This document shows, one piece after another, positions 41,381 through 53,611 of a stretch of DNA of 64,000 nucleotides. The notes under the pieces were generated by a model. The model made no database searches, had not been told where the DNA came from, and was given only the letters and a program-made list of their open reading frames with translations. The stretch is from assembly GCF_031877795.1 (NCBI RefSeq), contig NC_133931.1:136190621-136254620 (forward strand), read 5' to 3'. Position numbers and translations under genes: made by a program. The stretch is from Strix aluco. Lineage: Eukaryota > Chordata > Aves > Strigiformes > Strigidae. Positions within the stretch are counted from its first letter, which is position 1; each line of letters begins with the position of its first letter.

Positions 41381-42370
41381 CTCTCCATCGCCCGCACCGT
41401 GTAGCTGACGAGCGGCCTCCCTTGCACGGCGCAGAACTGCTTGGGGGTGGCGCCACCCAGGCGCTCCCCGCTCCCGCCCGCCGGCAGCACAGCCGCCACC
41501 GGGGTAACGGCGGGCCCGGCGTCGCGGCTCCCGCTGCTGGGCTCCATCTGCGCGGGGCGCCGCGCCTGCTCCGCCCCCCACAGCAGCAGGAATGCCGCCG
41601 CGCCGCGACGGCGCAACCGCCCGCGTGTTTTATTTGCCCGCGACGTCCGCAATCCAAAGAATCCAGCGCCCGCCCGCTCGCCTGCCCCCAGCGGGGACAG
41701 GGCCCTACTCCTCGCCCGCTCTGCGCTACGCGAGGCCCCGCAGCGCCGTGCAGGCCCAGGCGCGGCCGGGCAGCCCCGCGGCACCCGCCTAGACCCCGGG
41801 GCGGGGTGGGGGGGGCGGCACCCACCGCCTGGGGCACCCCGGTAGGGAGACGCCGAGCAGTGCAGGAGCCCACGCGGGAGGTACCGTAGCAGCCTTTGGC
41901 CCTTTAAATGCCCGGCGCGCGGGTGACTCCCCAGAGCGCATGCGCGGCCGGGCCGGGCTGCTCCCACCTGCGGCCAGGCCAGGGTGGGGGTGGAGCGCGC
42001 GCGGCGCGGGGGCCGTTAGGGGCGGTGGCCGCGCGGGGCAGGGCGGAGCGTCCGGCGGGGTGTGCCAGGCCTGCCCGGCTGTGCCAGGCCCGCTCGGTGT
42101 TCCCCCGCGCTGCGAGAAGGCTGCGAGCCGCTGCCTCTGCGTGGCCCGTGTTGGGCTCCGCTGATCGGGGGCGGGGCGGCCTCAGTGAGGAACTAAATCC
42201 CTCGTGTTCGGAGCCGCGGGGAAGGCGGGCCGAACCGCGGGCCGGGCGGGCCGAACCGCGGGCCTGCGCCTTTCTGCGGGTCCCGGCCGTGAGAGGACGG
42301 ATTCTCCAGAGGCTGGCTGAGGTCGCCTGCCAAAATCTGCCCTTAGTCCGAGGAGGGAGAGGCTGAAATA
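40950..42370. promoter_or_regulatory. CRPPA: CpG island and promoter region of CRPPA
   Basis: This GC- and CpG-dense block covers CRPPA exon 1 and about 800 bp upstream. It contains a palindromic NRF1-type core GCGCATGCGC at 41936-41945, GC boxes (GGGGGCGGGGCGG at 42167-42179), and a minus-strand TTTAAA at 41903-41908 that could act as a weak TATA-like element. Transcription start is inferred somewhere near 41.87-41.95 kb, giving a 5' UTR of a few hundred bases. Several open frames longer than 100 codons occur on both strands here; they reflect scarcity of AT-rich stop codons, not genes. Confidence 0.75.
41381..41547 (-). CDS. CRPPA: CRPPA (ISPD) coding exon 1: CDP-L-ribitol pyrophosphorylase, N-terminus
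   Basis: CRPPA makes CDP-L-ribitol from CTP and ribitol 5-phosphate in the cytosol; FKTN and FKRP use it to add ribitol phosphate to alpha-dystroglycan (established for the family). This exon encodes residues 1-56 and holds the IspD-type nucleotide-binding signature: [12 protein letters not shown] at residues 21-32 followed by TPKQF at 34-38. The start at 41547 (MEPSSGSRD) is chosen because the human protein also starts ME- a short way before VAAVLPAGG; the bird leader is shorter. The frame stays open upstream to another ATG at 41967, but that stretch is Arg/Pro/Gly-rich CpG-island translation with no similarity I recognise. The exon ends GAGAG followed by GTAACG, a good donor, leaving a split Arg codon (phase 2). 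Exon 1 lies inside a CpG island. Confidence 0.95.
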
Positions 42371-42689
42371 GCAGCACTTAATTCACTGGGAGAAACGGAT
42401 GTTCCAGTCACTTTATGGTGTTACTGTAGACGGGAGCTGAGACGTGTTGATAGAAAATTCCCAGGGCTGACACCCATTAGGTGGCAGAGGAGGCATGCTA
42501 AGCATGACATCATGTCACACATTTATAATCGAAATAAGTCTCAGGCTGGTATGTCTGTCTTCACTGTACATCTTAAGCTGTAACCATGAGTGTATTTAAA
42601 TACTATTGCTACACTGTTCTTACCTGAAAGTTTTGGACATCTCACTGTAAAGATAGCTCAGCAAATCTGAAAGAACTGTTGTGAACTTG

Positions 42690-43165
42690 TTGCTGCTTAT
42701 CAGGGAGCGGCGAGGGCCAGCCACTCCAAAAGGGAAGGGGAGCCTGGAGCGGAGCACGCTATCAAGACAGGCGAGAACAATAGCCTCACTGACAAGGAAC
42801 CAGGATGCTAAGCGTGAGCCAGGGTCAGGATCGGGCCTTCGGAGTCAGGCATAGTCCAGGGATCACCCAGCAAGGTCTCAGTGAGGCGGCAGGTCCCAGG
42901 GCAAGTCAGGAAGCTGAGACAGTGGGTGTGGGTCAAGGTCAGGGAGGCTCCAGACCAGGGGCAGGCATAGGGGGCCAACAATAAAGACTCTGCTTAAAAG
43001 TAGCTCCCAAGGGAAAAGGAGGAAAGGAGGGTCAGGCCCTTGCTTCTAGCTTTCTTCATAACAGCTCTTATTAGTGGAAGAGCTGCCTTTGGACTTGGCA
43101 AGCCAAACTGCTTAACTCAGCCACCTAAACTTCCTGAAGGTGGGTGCACTCAGGGCCCTAACACT
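42690..43165. repeat. GC-rich repeat-like block, possibly an old LTR
   Basis: Between AT-rich flanks lies a block dense in AGGTCAGG, CAGGGTCAGG and GGCAGG words, followed by AATAAA near 42980 and ending GGCCCTAACA. The composition and short repeated words suggest a dispersed repeat or LTR remnant, but I could not fix its ends or a target duplication. It is downstream of the CRPPA promoter island on the intergenic side. It could also be unique GC-rich sequence. Confidence 0.35.
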
Positions 43166-44012
43166 GTCCTCTTTGACAGTATTTTTAAGAAAAAAATCAG
43201 TGTCTTGCATGCAGGCTGTTCTAAAATGACCAGAGGCTTTTAGAGCCTGCAGGATTTTTTGATCTTTATATCTTTGAGAAGCTAATTTATTTACAGATTT
43301 TCATGTTTTTCTTAGTTGTGTTAAGAGGAACACATACGGAGACTTTTCTGAGGAGTAGGTCTGATCAAAAAAGCAGCATGGAAGAAAGTTTGTTATGTCC
43401 CAGCTGGGCTGCTTTGCCAGTGACAGCTGTGGACTGGGGTCATACAGGATCACAGAGGCATCATAAGCAGGAGTCATGCCGTAGAAGTGAAGTGGTCCCT
43501 GCTAGCAAAGGCACAGCTCACAGATGTCCTTGATACCTGTGATAACAGGAAAGTCCTGGAAAATTGCATAGTACAGTGGAGAACATAGGCACTTTACATG
43601 CAGGGGTGTCTTGGCAGTTAAGACAATGAACAGAAATCACATCAGCTCGTACCATGCAGGGAAATGTGAGAGGGGCTGATGGCAAACAAAGGAAAACATT
43701 TTAAATGAAAACATGCAGATATGCCTTCTAGATAGTGATGTCTCCAAAATCTTCTGTAAGGAACAAATGTATTATCATGGGCATTAAAAGAAATGGACAT
43801 GTAAAAAAGAGGAAATAATATGAGTTATACAGATTGCTGAAAAACTTCTGGAATGGAGACCCTTTTCACCACTGAAAACATTAGCTAGAAGTTGAACTGC
43901 CTTCCTTCTGACAAGTGTTGGTCTCATTGTCTTCAGGATTGTTTATCATGTGGGATTTTTTTTTAGAAAATCCATTGGCTCAGAAACTCTGTTTACCTGT
44001 TTCTTTTCCTTT

Positions 44013-45094
44013 TCAGTGGGTCTTACATTTTTGTTTTCTTGGAAAGTATTTCTCTACACCTAATTCCTGACTGATGACATACATTTTTCTGTTATCTCTT
44101 TTCAGGACTTTCAAGTTTGCCCTGACTCTTTCCCTCTGTACAGATTGCCATCCATTCAGCATCACTTCTTTGTTATCAGATGCCCAAAATGAATTTTTCT
44201 TCTTAAGGTAGCCACCTCCAGCATCCACAGTCATGTTGGAATGTATAGGTTACATTATTCTGACTTCTTCTGGCAGCAGTTCTATACAAACACATTCATG
44301 GCAGGTTTTTCTGCAATATTCCCACTTTTTCCATTTTTTTCAGTGTAATAAACATTCCGAATTCCTGAGTCTTCATACTTCCATTCATAAAGAGCACAGA
44401 CATTAGTAAACTGTAGCTGATTTTCCAGACTTTTTTCTTGTTTGCATTATTATGAGCAAAATAAGCTCTTTTTAGTTCCCACAGCTCCTCCCACTGTACA
44501 TTGGTTCTGAGACGTAGGCAAGTAGGACATTCCTAAACACAAACACAACCTTCAGAAATATTTTCCCCTTCCTTCTTGACATTATGGTTTTGCACTTCTC
44601 CTACTCCAACAGTCTGTTGTGCCTAGTACCTTCTCTCTTGCCCAGCCAGTATTTTCCCACTTCATTTCTTTCTTGCATATTAATTTCTTTCATGAAGGAT
44701 AAAATGCAAGAAAGATTGAGGAAAGAGGATCACATGCCAAAATTGGTTCCGTTCTTGTTCTGAAGCCCATATTCCATATTATGCTAGGTGAACGAAGTTT
44801 GATCTGTCCAGAAGAAATTGTATTTGGTAATAACTTTGCTGGATGCAGACTTCAGCGTCATGAAGTATGTTGTATATTTATGGTGAGACTTGATGATCCA
44901 GCCAAACAGCACTTTGAAGCTGCTTTTGGCTACACTCGAACATCAGATGCTTCAGAAGTTTTCATGCTTTCCACAGTCCCTATGGAGTCAAAAGATTTTT
45001 GTCTTGTGTTGACAGCACCTGTTAGTTCTTCAAGAAGCTCCTCAAGCTTCTTGAGCCCCGAGAGATTCTCGGGGTCTTGGTTAGACTGAGCGTT
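44013..45094 (-). pseudogene. Broken coding-like stretch, unidentified
   Basis: Minus-strand translation gives several protein-like segments separated by stops and frame changes. 45094-44930 encodes an acidic, helical-looking stretch with DPENLSGLKKLEELLEEL, ending in TAG. 44440-44282 (53 codons including stop) contains NVCALYEWKYEDSGIRNVYY. 44234-44013 is an open frame of 73 codons, Lys/Arg-rich, beginning MTVDAGGGYLKKK. Another short coding-like run at about 44330-44260 has clustered cysteines. I do not recognise the family. It could be a decayed retrocopy, a lost gene, exons of an unannotated gene, or chance. The plus strand over 44703-45089 is also open (102 codons from ATG 44781), so even the strand is not settled. 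Confidence 0.3.
45031..45074. repeat. Two adjacent perfect inverted repeats
   Basis: CAAGAAGCT (45031-45039) pairs with AGCTTCTTG (45045-45053) around a 5-base loop. Two bases on, CCCCGAGA (45056-45063) pairs with TCTCGGGG (45067-45074) around a 3-base loop. An alternative stem CTCAAG/CTTGAG overlaps the first hairpin. Confidence 0.85.
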
Positions 45095-48000
45095 TTACTG
45101 CTATTTCTCCTTTTATTTTCTGTTTTCTTAGACAATGACACAGAAGGAAGAGCATATTTAACATCATTAGCAATTTATGCTGTGTCTTAGCATGAGTTAA
45201 GAATATTGGGATTTTCGGTTTTACATCTTTTTAATATTCATTTGATAGTAACATGCTATGAAACACAGCAGCATTTTGGGAATAAATAATTTGCTTCAGT
45301 TCCATTCCATTTTGCATTTTTTATTGAATCAATCTAATAATTTGGTTACTGTTCATATGTGTGCATGCTCATATATAAACTTTTGAAGTGGGGTAAAAAG
45401 TAAATTCACAGATAATGGAAGAACAATTTTACACAGTTTTTAATTGGATAAAGAGGGACAGAGGCAACATTTTTGCCTCAAAGCAAGTAAAGAGCAGGCT
45501 AATCCATCATTTCTGTGCAGGGGTATAACATCTGAAACCACAGTAGTAGTTTGCAATTATGCAGTAAATATGCCAATCATATGTTTGAAAAGTGGTTTTT
45601 TTCTTTTTTATTGAAGAAAGAAGATATGTACAAATTGGAATCAAATTACAGAAGTGAAATTCATCTGAAAATTTAACTGCTGGGGAAAAAAAAAAAAAAT
45701 CATCTGTTTCTATGACTGAAACTCATATTAGTGTTTCCAGAGAACATTAAGTTATTGGAGTGGTAGAAATCACACTGAAAGGTTTTTGTAAAAAATTAGT
45801 AAAAGAGAAAAATTTCTTAATTTAAAATTGCAATTGAGTCTTCTGTAGATGTGATATAAATTAACTGAGAAATTGTCCCTTTTTCAAAATAATTTCTAAG
45901 CTCTTGAAGTATTTTTTTTAATGCAGGCAAAATAAGATTAATTTACCTTTTATTGACCAGCAACAAGGTTCACTATGGTGTGTTTTAAAGGGAAATGCAT
46001 GCAGTCAAGGAACATTTTTTAAATGAAAGTGAACTGTAAAAGCAAAATTACAAAAAAAATACAGTACTTCCTACTATGGTAGTTCAAGATCTATAAAAGA
46101 CAATATAAAGCTAAAAATATTTACAATATGAGAGCCATTCTTGCAGCTAACACAGTATCTGCAGCATTCTGAGCAGTGATGCAGGCTTTTAGCCAGAACC
46201 TTGTGTTTGCAGGATTGTATTTCACTGATTTTATCCAGATATATAAGTTATTACCTCGGTGGGGGCAAGCCATAAAACGAACGTCCAGAGCTGTAAGTAA
46301 GCAAGTAGAATATCAGTTCTCTTTAGAGAGTTTTTCTGTTCAAGTATGATAGCAGTCTTGGCTTTCTTTAAGTCATCAATGACTGTCTCTAATTGTTGAA
46401 GTCACGGATTACAGAGACAGACACAGGTTCTTTGCATATCTAAAGAAATTAGAACATCCCCAAAAGGACAGTATTTCAGGTTTTATCTCGCATGTCTGTT
46501 GCTATTTGTGGCAGTTTACACAAGATCTCAAAATCTTAGGCATCATCGTCATTTCCACGTCTATATATGAAAAAAAAAAACTGAGAAAGCATAGTCTGGG
46601 TAGGCATTTTGTTTCCAGATATTTTATTTTAGTCCTGATTGATCACTAGAAAAAATAATCATGTGACAGTTTTCTTTGTGTGAAGAGCATACTTCACAAT
46701 CTTTTACTTGTTGCCTATGACTGAGACCTGATCGACCCTCCACATAGTCCTTTTGGGCTGACTTACATCTTCACTGTGTCAGTGTTTGTTGCACAGCAGC
46801 TGCTTCAGAGTATTTGCTCTGTGGTGACAGTGGTTCCCAAGTCAGTATCATGTCATAGAGAACGTATAGCTTGAGGCAGTATAATAGATGGTGGAATGTT
46901 GAAAAAGGCAAAACTATTTTCCCTCCAAATCAACACCTTCAGGGAAATCTTATCTTATTTCATATTAGCATATTTTTATGTTTGTAATTTTACAAATATG
47001 ATTGCAAAGTTATTTCTTGCTCTCAGATTCTTTGATGAAAGATGCTATAGATGTGTGGAATACTTACATATAAAGTGTTGTGCTATTGATTTACTCCCAT
47101 TGCTATGTGGAACTGAGATCAAAACAGTGTGTATTCAGCAAGGGAGTTATACACATGCATAACTTAAATGATGTAAATAGTTGACTATCAAATATCAAAG
47201 AGTGCTTACATGCCTAATATACAGTGTGCATAGAATCGCCTATAGATCAGACCCTAAGTGCTATTGCCTTCATATGCAGTTCTGCAAAATATTTCTGATG
47301 TATGGTTTTGATTTTTGACAAAATGGTGTAACGGGCTATAAATTTTAGTTACTAAGGTAGAAGCGTTACACGATTTTTCATTTAGTAGTTGAAGCGTAAA
47401 TAGAGAATATGAATGCTACAAATGTAAAGGAAATGTGGTCTCTGAACACAATGGAGTGTTTTCATACTTGCACATCATTGTAGGTAAGTGCTGAAAACCT
47501 TATGTTGAGTTTCACGTGTTGTATCATGTGTGTTTCATGTCACGCCTTTGGCATTGTTTCACATGGTTCTGATAGGTACATTTCTTCCAGAGTCTATGAA
47601 TACTTAATATACAGAGGAAGCATCTTGCTTATATTCTGTGCAAGTGCTAGAGAAAAAATTGACAGAGATTTCATTTGATGTTTGACACCCATTTTAAAGC
47701 TTCACCCAAAAATGTATATTCACCCTGGAGTATTTATCTGTTCTCTGCTCAATAATCCTTTAGGCTATTTCTCAGAGGTGTGGAAGGTTAGTTCAAGAGC
47801 TAATGAGTATTGTGTGTACACAAAATAGAAGAATTTAAAGATAAGAGAATTACCCCGTAGTATCTAATCCGATAATTCATGAGAGTGGGAGTCCCTGACT
47901 GCAGGAGTTTTTGTGAAATTCAGAAAGGTTAAAGTCTTGAAGAAAATCTTCTATGTCTTTAGGAAGTACTTTGGCAAGTAGGGAATAAGGTGGAGGCCTC

Positions 48001-51000
48001 ATGTAATTTTTCATTAGAAATGGTTGACTAGTCTCAAACATTTGGCTCTGGGAGGGTTTTCGTAGGTTCTAGGTATGTTGGTCAGATGTTAAGTAATACC
48101 AGGGTTGGGTAGGCCTATCTGCTAAGCTTTAACATCACTATTTATTATTCTGGTTTATAGGAATTGTTGTTTGGGGTGTTCAACTGTCAGAGTGCATTGT
48201 ATGGTGGCCCTAACAAAGATTAAGTCATGGAAGTTGAGGGACAGAAATCCCAGAGGCTGTCTTCTACTGTCACTGTGACTTCACAGCAGGCACCAGCCAT
48301 TGGGAGAGTGCCCTATCATCTCAGTAAAAAAATAAGTGTTTAATTTATTCTTTTTTGACAGGTATCTGGAGAAACAGTTACCTCTGAGGAAAGACTAATG
48401 GTGGTTTCCTTTTCCCAAAATGATTCAAAGCAGAGATAGTCTATGAACTGGTTAAATATGTGGTATTAAGCCACAGATGCCAGTGATACAGAATGATGTA
48501 GTGAAACATTAGAGAATACTTAAGAGCTGAAGTTAGATCTGGAATAGGGTGGGGATTTTCACTGCTCTGAATCTTTGTTTTAATTTTGGTACCTGCCTAA
48601 TATCATGCCCTGTTTTATTGCTTTACCATGTTCTATGTTACCTCCATGAAACGTTTGTGAATGAATGTGAAACCATTTACCAAACAAAGTGATGGAGAGA
48701 GTCAAATAACACAAATGAAAATCTGCAGATTTGGTATGAATAAAAGTACAAGCTTTACTATTTATTACTACACTGAATGTATTGCTTCTGTCATGTTAGT
48801 AATGGTCCTTACCCTTAGAATGCCAAGAACGTTATTCGTTAGTCCCATGTCTGAAAAACATAGATGAACTCACAGAGTTCGTATGGGAGGGATTCCATCT
48901 GTGTTTTTACTTAACAAATGAAGACTGGTCCTAGCTATACCATCAGGGGCTGAAATTGCAGCAGGTAAGAGAAGATACTATCCAACACAAAAATTGGACT
49001 TTGCCTTCATTGTGGATTTGTATGGTACACATTAGACAAAACAATCATGTGGAGCTAGTTCGTTTTTCTCCTCTTCTTTTGAATTTTTAGTGTTTCATTC
49101 TCACCTTTTTGGCAGTTTGTAAGGGAAGTGCCTTAAAATGCAGCCCGCCTCATGGAAAGGTTTGTGAATCTTCTCTTTCTGAAGGTTGCTTTACAGTGAG
49201 CAAAACCTGCAGGATGGTAGTCCCTTAAAACAGTAGTCCTGTCCTAATCCCTTCCCTCATCCTTTGTTGGCTTGTCCAGTTCTAGCATGAAAATGTCAGA
49301 TTGGAAAGGGTCAATCCTTTGATCCTGTTCGGTTTTCTGAAAGATCAAGGTTACAGATTTTTCCCAACTGCAGCAATGTGGCTACCTGTCATGCAGCAAT
49401 TATGTAGAGACTCAGCCTGTTTAACATATACCACTGAGCAACCATCAAAGGTTAACCATTTTCCAACATACTAATCTGGCTGGATGCAAACCAACTGCTT
49501 AATGAAAAATGCTCTGTATCCTGTTACTGTTTTTCTGAGTAATGTGGTGCAATTCATCTGACTTTAAAAAATTCTTCCTGACACTTACCTGTGCCAGTAC
49601 ACTTGTGTTTCCACATACATTGTTTTCTTCAGTACTGAACACTTCAGAAAATGGATTTTGTAATGCATCCTTTTCTTTTATTTTTTGTGTGGGAACAGAA
49701 TTGTGGGACAAGTAACCTAACTACCAGAAAGAAAAGTTTGGTCATTGAGACACCATGGGAAAGAGGATTTAGATTTTGCCAGAGCCAGAAGTTTCAAAGT
49801 GGAGGGCAGAAGCAGGCAGATTTACAAGGGGCTGTGGTGTTTGAGTAGATAAAGAGTACCACAAAGTACTGCATTCTAAAGACTCAGACAGTGGCTTGAA
49901 TGGTCTGTCTAATGAGGGCTTTTATGGAAGAATTATGCAAAAAGTATTCAATTAAGCAAATAAAAATGGAAATCCATCTTAATATTTATTTTATTCTTGG
50001 CAAAGGATGTTGCAAACATTTTTTTCTGGCAGCAGTGTCAAGATTCATAACTGATTACAAAAAGTTCAAAAGAAAATACAGGGTCAATAGTTGCAGAGCA
50101 CCGAAAAGAGGTTTTATGGATAACTCACTACCTGTATTCTTAATGGTGTTGTTCACAAAATCAGATTACTGTAATTTTATAAGGGTAACACTGAGAGGGA
50201 ATTAACTGATAGATTTTATGTAGGTTGTAAGCAGGATTTTGAGCCAAATTCTTCAACAAAGAAGTCCAGGTGTGTGGTAGACTGATAGCTTTCTAAGAAA
50301 CCTGTATGTGAACCTCTTCAGCTTAGGTAGTATTCTTTCTCCTCAGAAAGAGGAGGCTGTGGTTACCCACCAGAAGATATTACCAATGCAGTGAAACCTG
50401 AGTTCCTGTGAAGGTGTCAGATTCTGAAGTCTCCCTGACTTGCCCTGGTTCTGTATGGAATGTGTGGTGGTACAGACACACTGTGCTGTGTGTTCTTCCC
50501 TTTGCATGGGAAGAGAAGACACAGAGACAGTCAGACATGGTTATCATCTACCATGCGAGTTTAGACTTGGCAGTCTATTAAATCCCAAGGGTAGCATGTG
50601 CATTGGCTAATGTTTGGCTTGGCAATCTGCAGACTGAACAAGTCTTTTGAAGTCTCATGAAAAGTTGTGATGATCAGGAGAAAATGAAGGACATGCAGCA
50701 CATGCTGTCCTCCACATGTCATTTTGTGGAATTTTTTGATCCGTTTTGTCTTCTTTCTCCGCCTCTAGACACACTCACATTCAGACATTTCCATATCTGA
50801 AAACAAAAGATTCAGTGCAGTGATACAACCTGCTTCTATAAGCTGTTCTGGCTACCATCCTAAAAATTGCAGTAAAGATGTACAAAAGCAAAAGTTTCAG
50901 CAGGCTTTTTCAGTGGAAAAAAAAACGCCAAGTGATCCTTGCTAAAACCAAAACTTTTGCAGCTTTACATTTTAGAAACACTCAGACCTCTGTTCTCCAT

Positions 51001-51061
51001 CCCAGCTTAATGGCCATAGGGAATCTAAAAGAGCTTTCTTCAACCCATCCCAAAAACAAAT

Positions 51062-51095
51062 GAATAAATAAATAAGTAAATAAATAAAATAATAA
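51062..51095. repeat. AAAT-type microsatellite
   Basis: Short tandem AAAT units with one G interruption, ending in AATAATAAT. Confidence 0.8.
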
Positions 51096-53611
51096 TCTAA
51101 CAAGCAACAGATGTTTAAACTTGCTTCAGCTGCAATTAAAGTCTTTGTGCTACAGAGTCTGTTCTAAAGCTCTGCATAGTCCCTCTATTTCTCAGTGGCT
51201 GTTCTTGTGGTAGGGCTAGATGAGTACTTTTCTTCTTAGGCCTTCTCCCTCAACTCTTCACTGTTTCATATAAAAGAACTTTAATGAATGTGCCTGGTTA
51301 GCTCTTCTTTAGCCCACCAAAGCATCGGACTTCACAGACTGCTTTATGCTTTTACTAAGTTTCTTTGCAATTTCCTCACAAAGTCACTTCTCACTGGGGC
51401 TAACAAAACAAATCAAATGTGGAACTCCTAGGTCAAGTTAGAGCATGACTTTTCATCTCAGTAGACAAAATTAAAAAATTATGCATTCAGTCATTCTAAA
51501 AAGAGATTTTAAATATTTCTGTATCAAAAAGCAAGTGTGCTGTAGTAAGTGTAGTTAGAACAGCTAAGGGTTTAAACAATGAGACAGTAATACACTATTG
51601 TACAACTACTAAAATAGGGCAGGGGACACGAAGTAGACAAAGTGTTCAGCAAAACTTTTTTAGATGATTTAATATTTTTTACTTAAGTAGATGGTAACAA
51701 AGATCACTTTTTGACAGCAGTTGTCTTTGGGGTTTAGTAAACAGAACTCTATTATTGTTGCAGTGTATTCTGACTTAGGCCTCTTTTCCAGGGAGCTGAT
51801 TTTTATTTTCCTTTACATTCATGAAGTACTGTATCCCACAAACAGCACAAATTAAAGTCAGTGGTCCCGATTTTTGTTTATATTAAGCTGTCCTCTGTAT
51901 TTCTTTGTGGTTGTATAGGGGCATTAAGACAGCCTGAACTCCAGGTAGGTAATGTAACACTACCTCATTCACTATAATATGTTGTCAAACCAAAGTGAGT
52001 TAAGAAAAAACAAATTCCCAAAATGGAGTTACAGTCCAGTGTTTGTAGGATTTTTCTCAGCAATTGGTAGAGACTAGTTATTTTCGTGGCATGTAGTTTG
52101 ATGAGCATTAATCAACAATGAAGAGTATTTTCTTGCATGGAAGTACTGAGGAAGGTAGGTGTTTGAATATTAACTCAGTGGTAGGCAATATCACTTGTAA
52201 ATCACACTTTTCTAGGGTGTCAGTCCACATAGCTCATACGATGAGTGAGCTGAAAGGCTGGATGTCTTTCAGAAAGATACATGGGCAGGCTTTTTGTTGT
52301 GGGGGCGACGTTCAGGCAAAACGAACAAATCCAGTGACAGAATGTCTGCTTAACTCATAAATCTCTAGAGAATTTTCAGTTCTAGCCTGGAGCGATGTTT
52401 ATATATATGTCAATGAACTTAAAATCAAAGCCCCTTGCCTGGCCTACGGGAAAGGAAATGCATCATGAGAACAGGATACCTTCCAAGACTAAGGATTCCT
52501 TATAATTTTCCAGTGAACACCTCCAGGTTAATACTGTAGCAACAAGACTCTCACAGTGGAATGTATTGAGCAGTCCTTTCTTGATTAATGCCGTACTTCT
52601 TCAGGAAGGATATAAAGGTCAAGGTTAGGAGGACTACAGTGATTTACTAGCAGAAATCTGTTAGGTATTTTGAAGGGTGTTAATCAAATGTCTGTTTTAT
52701 TTCCAAACAAATGACTGAACTTGGATTGGGTGATTTGGATGCCAAGGCTGCTGAAAAGGAGAGCACAACAGATTTGTTACTACTACTAAAAAACAATAAA
52801 TGAACTTCTCAAGGGCCTTTCTCGGCTAGTCTGCAAGTGTCAGGCCCTTCTGACTTTCAGAGTTGATAATGTCTTAATGACACACACTACCTACCACTGT
52901 CTTTACAGAGTGTGCCTCTGAGTGCTACCATGCGATCAAAACAATCAGCATCTGGCTAAGTTTGTTTCTAGTGATGTCTAAGGAAAATTGATTTCCATTC
53001 ATTATAAAACAATTTACCCCTTAGCTGGGGGCAGTTTTCATCAACTCAAAAGTATTGAAATAATGATGGCAGATAACAGATTATTTCTAATTTTTTTCAC
53101 TTCTAATATTCTAAAGAAGCTAGCTAGTATGAGAACTTCTTATAAAATTTTTAGGTTCATTTTAAGATGTTTGAAATGCTTTTATAGAAGCCCCTGGATG
53201 TAGTGATCTGCCCGTATGATAGGATATTATTGAGAAAGTCAACTTCTATGTATTCTTAGTGTAATAAATCTAGGCTATTTAGTGGTCTAATTTGTGTAAA
53301 AACTTACCTGATCTGCCTCTACATTGTACTTTTGCAAAATATTTGCATGATTCTGGTATCTATTTGGCTTAATATTTCAGGTGAAAACTAAGAAAATTCT
53401 AGCATGTTTGTCTTTCCTTTTTAACTGAAACAAACATAAGAAGATGTATCATATTTTAAATTATTTCCGTTTAAGCAGTACTATTTTCTTCATTGAATCT
53501 TTGAGAAACTTTAGCTAGATTCTCCACTGTAGATATGAGAGCAATGGCCCATATCCTACCCACTGTAACTTTACATGTTGGAGGCTCCCCACATAGAAAT
53601 AACTGATTGGA

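Noticed and set aside
41100-42377. Many open frames of 100-260 codons on both strands around CRPPA exon 1.
   Set aside because: They are Arg/Pro/Gly/Ala-rich translations of a CpG island, overlap each other in several frames, and match no family; only 41381-41547 fits CRPPA.
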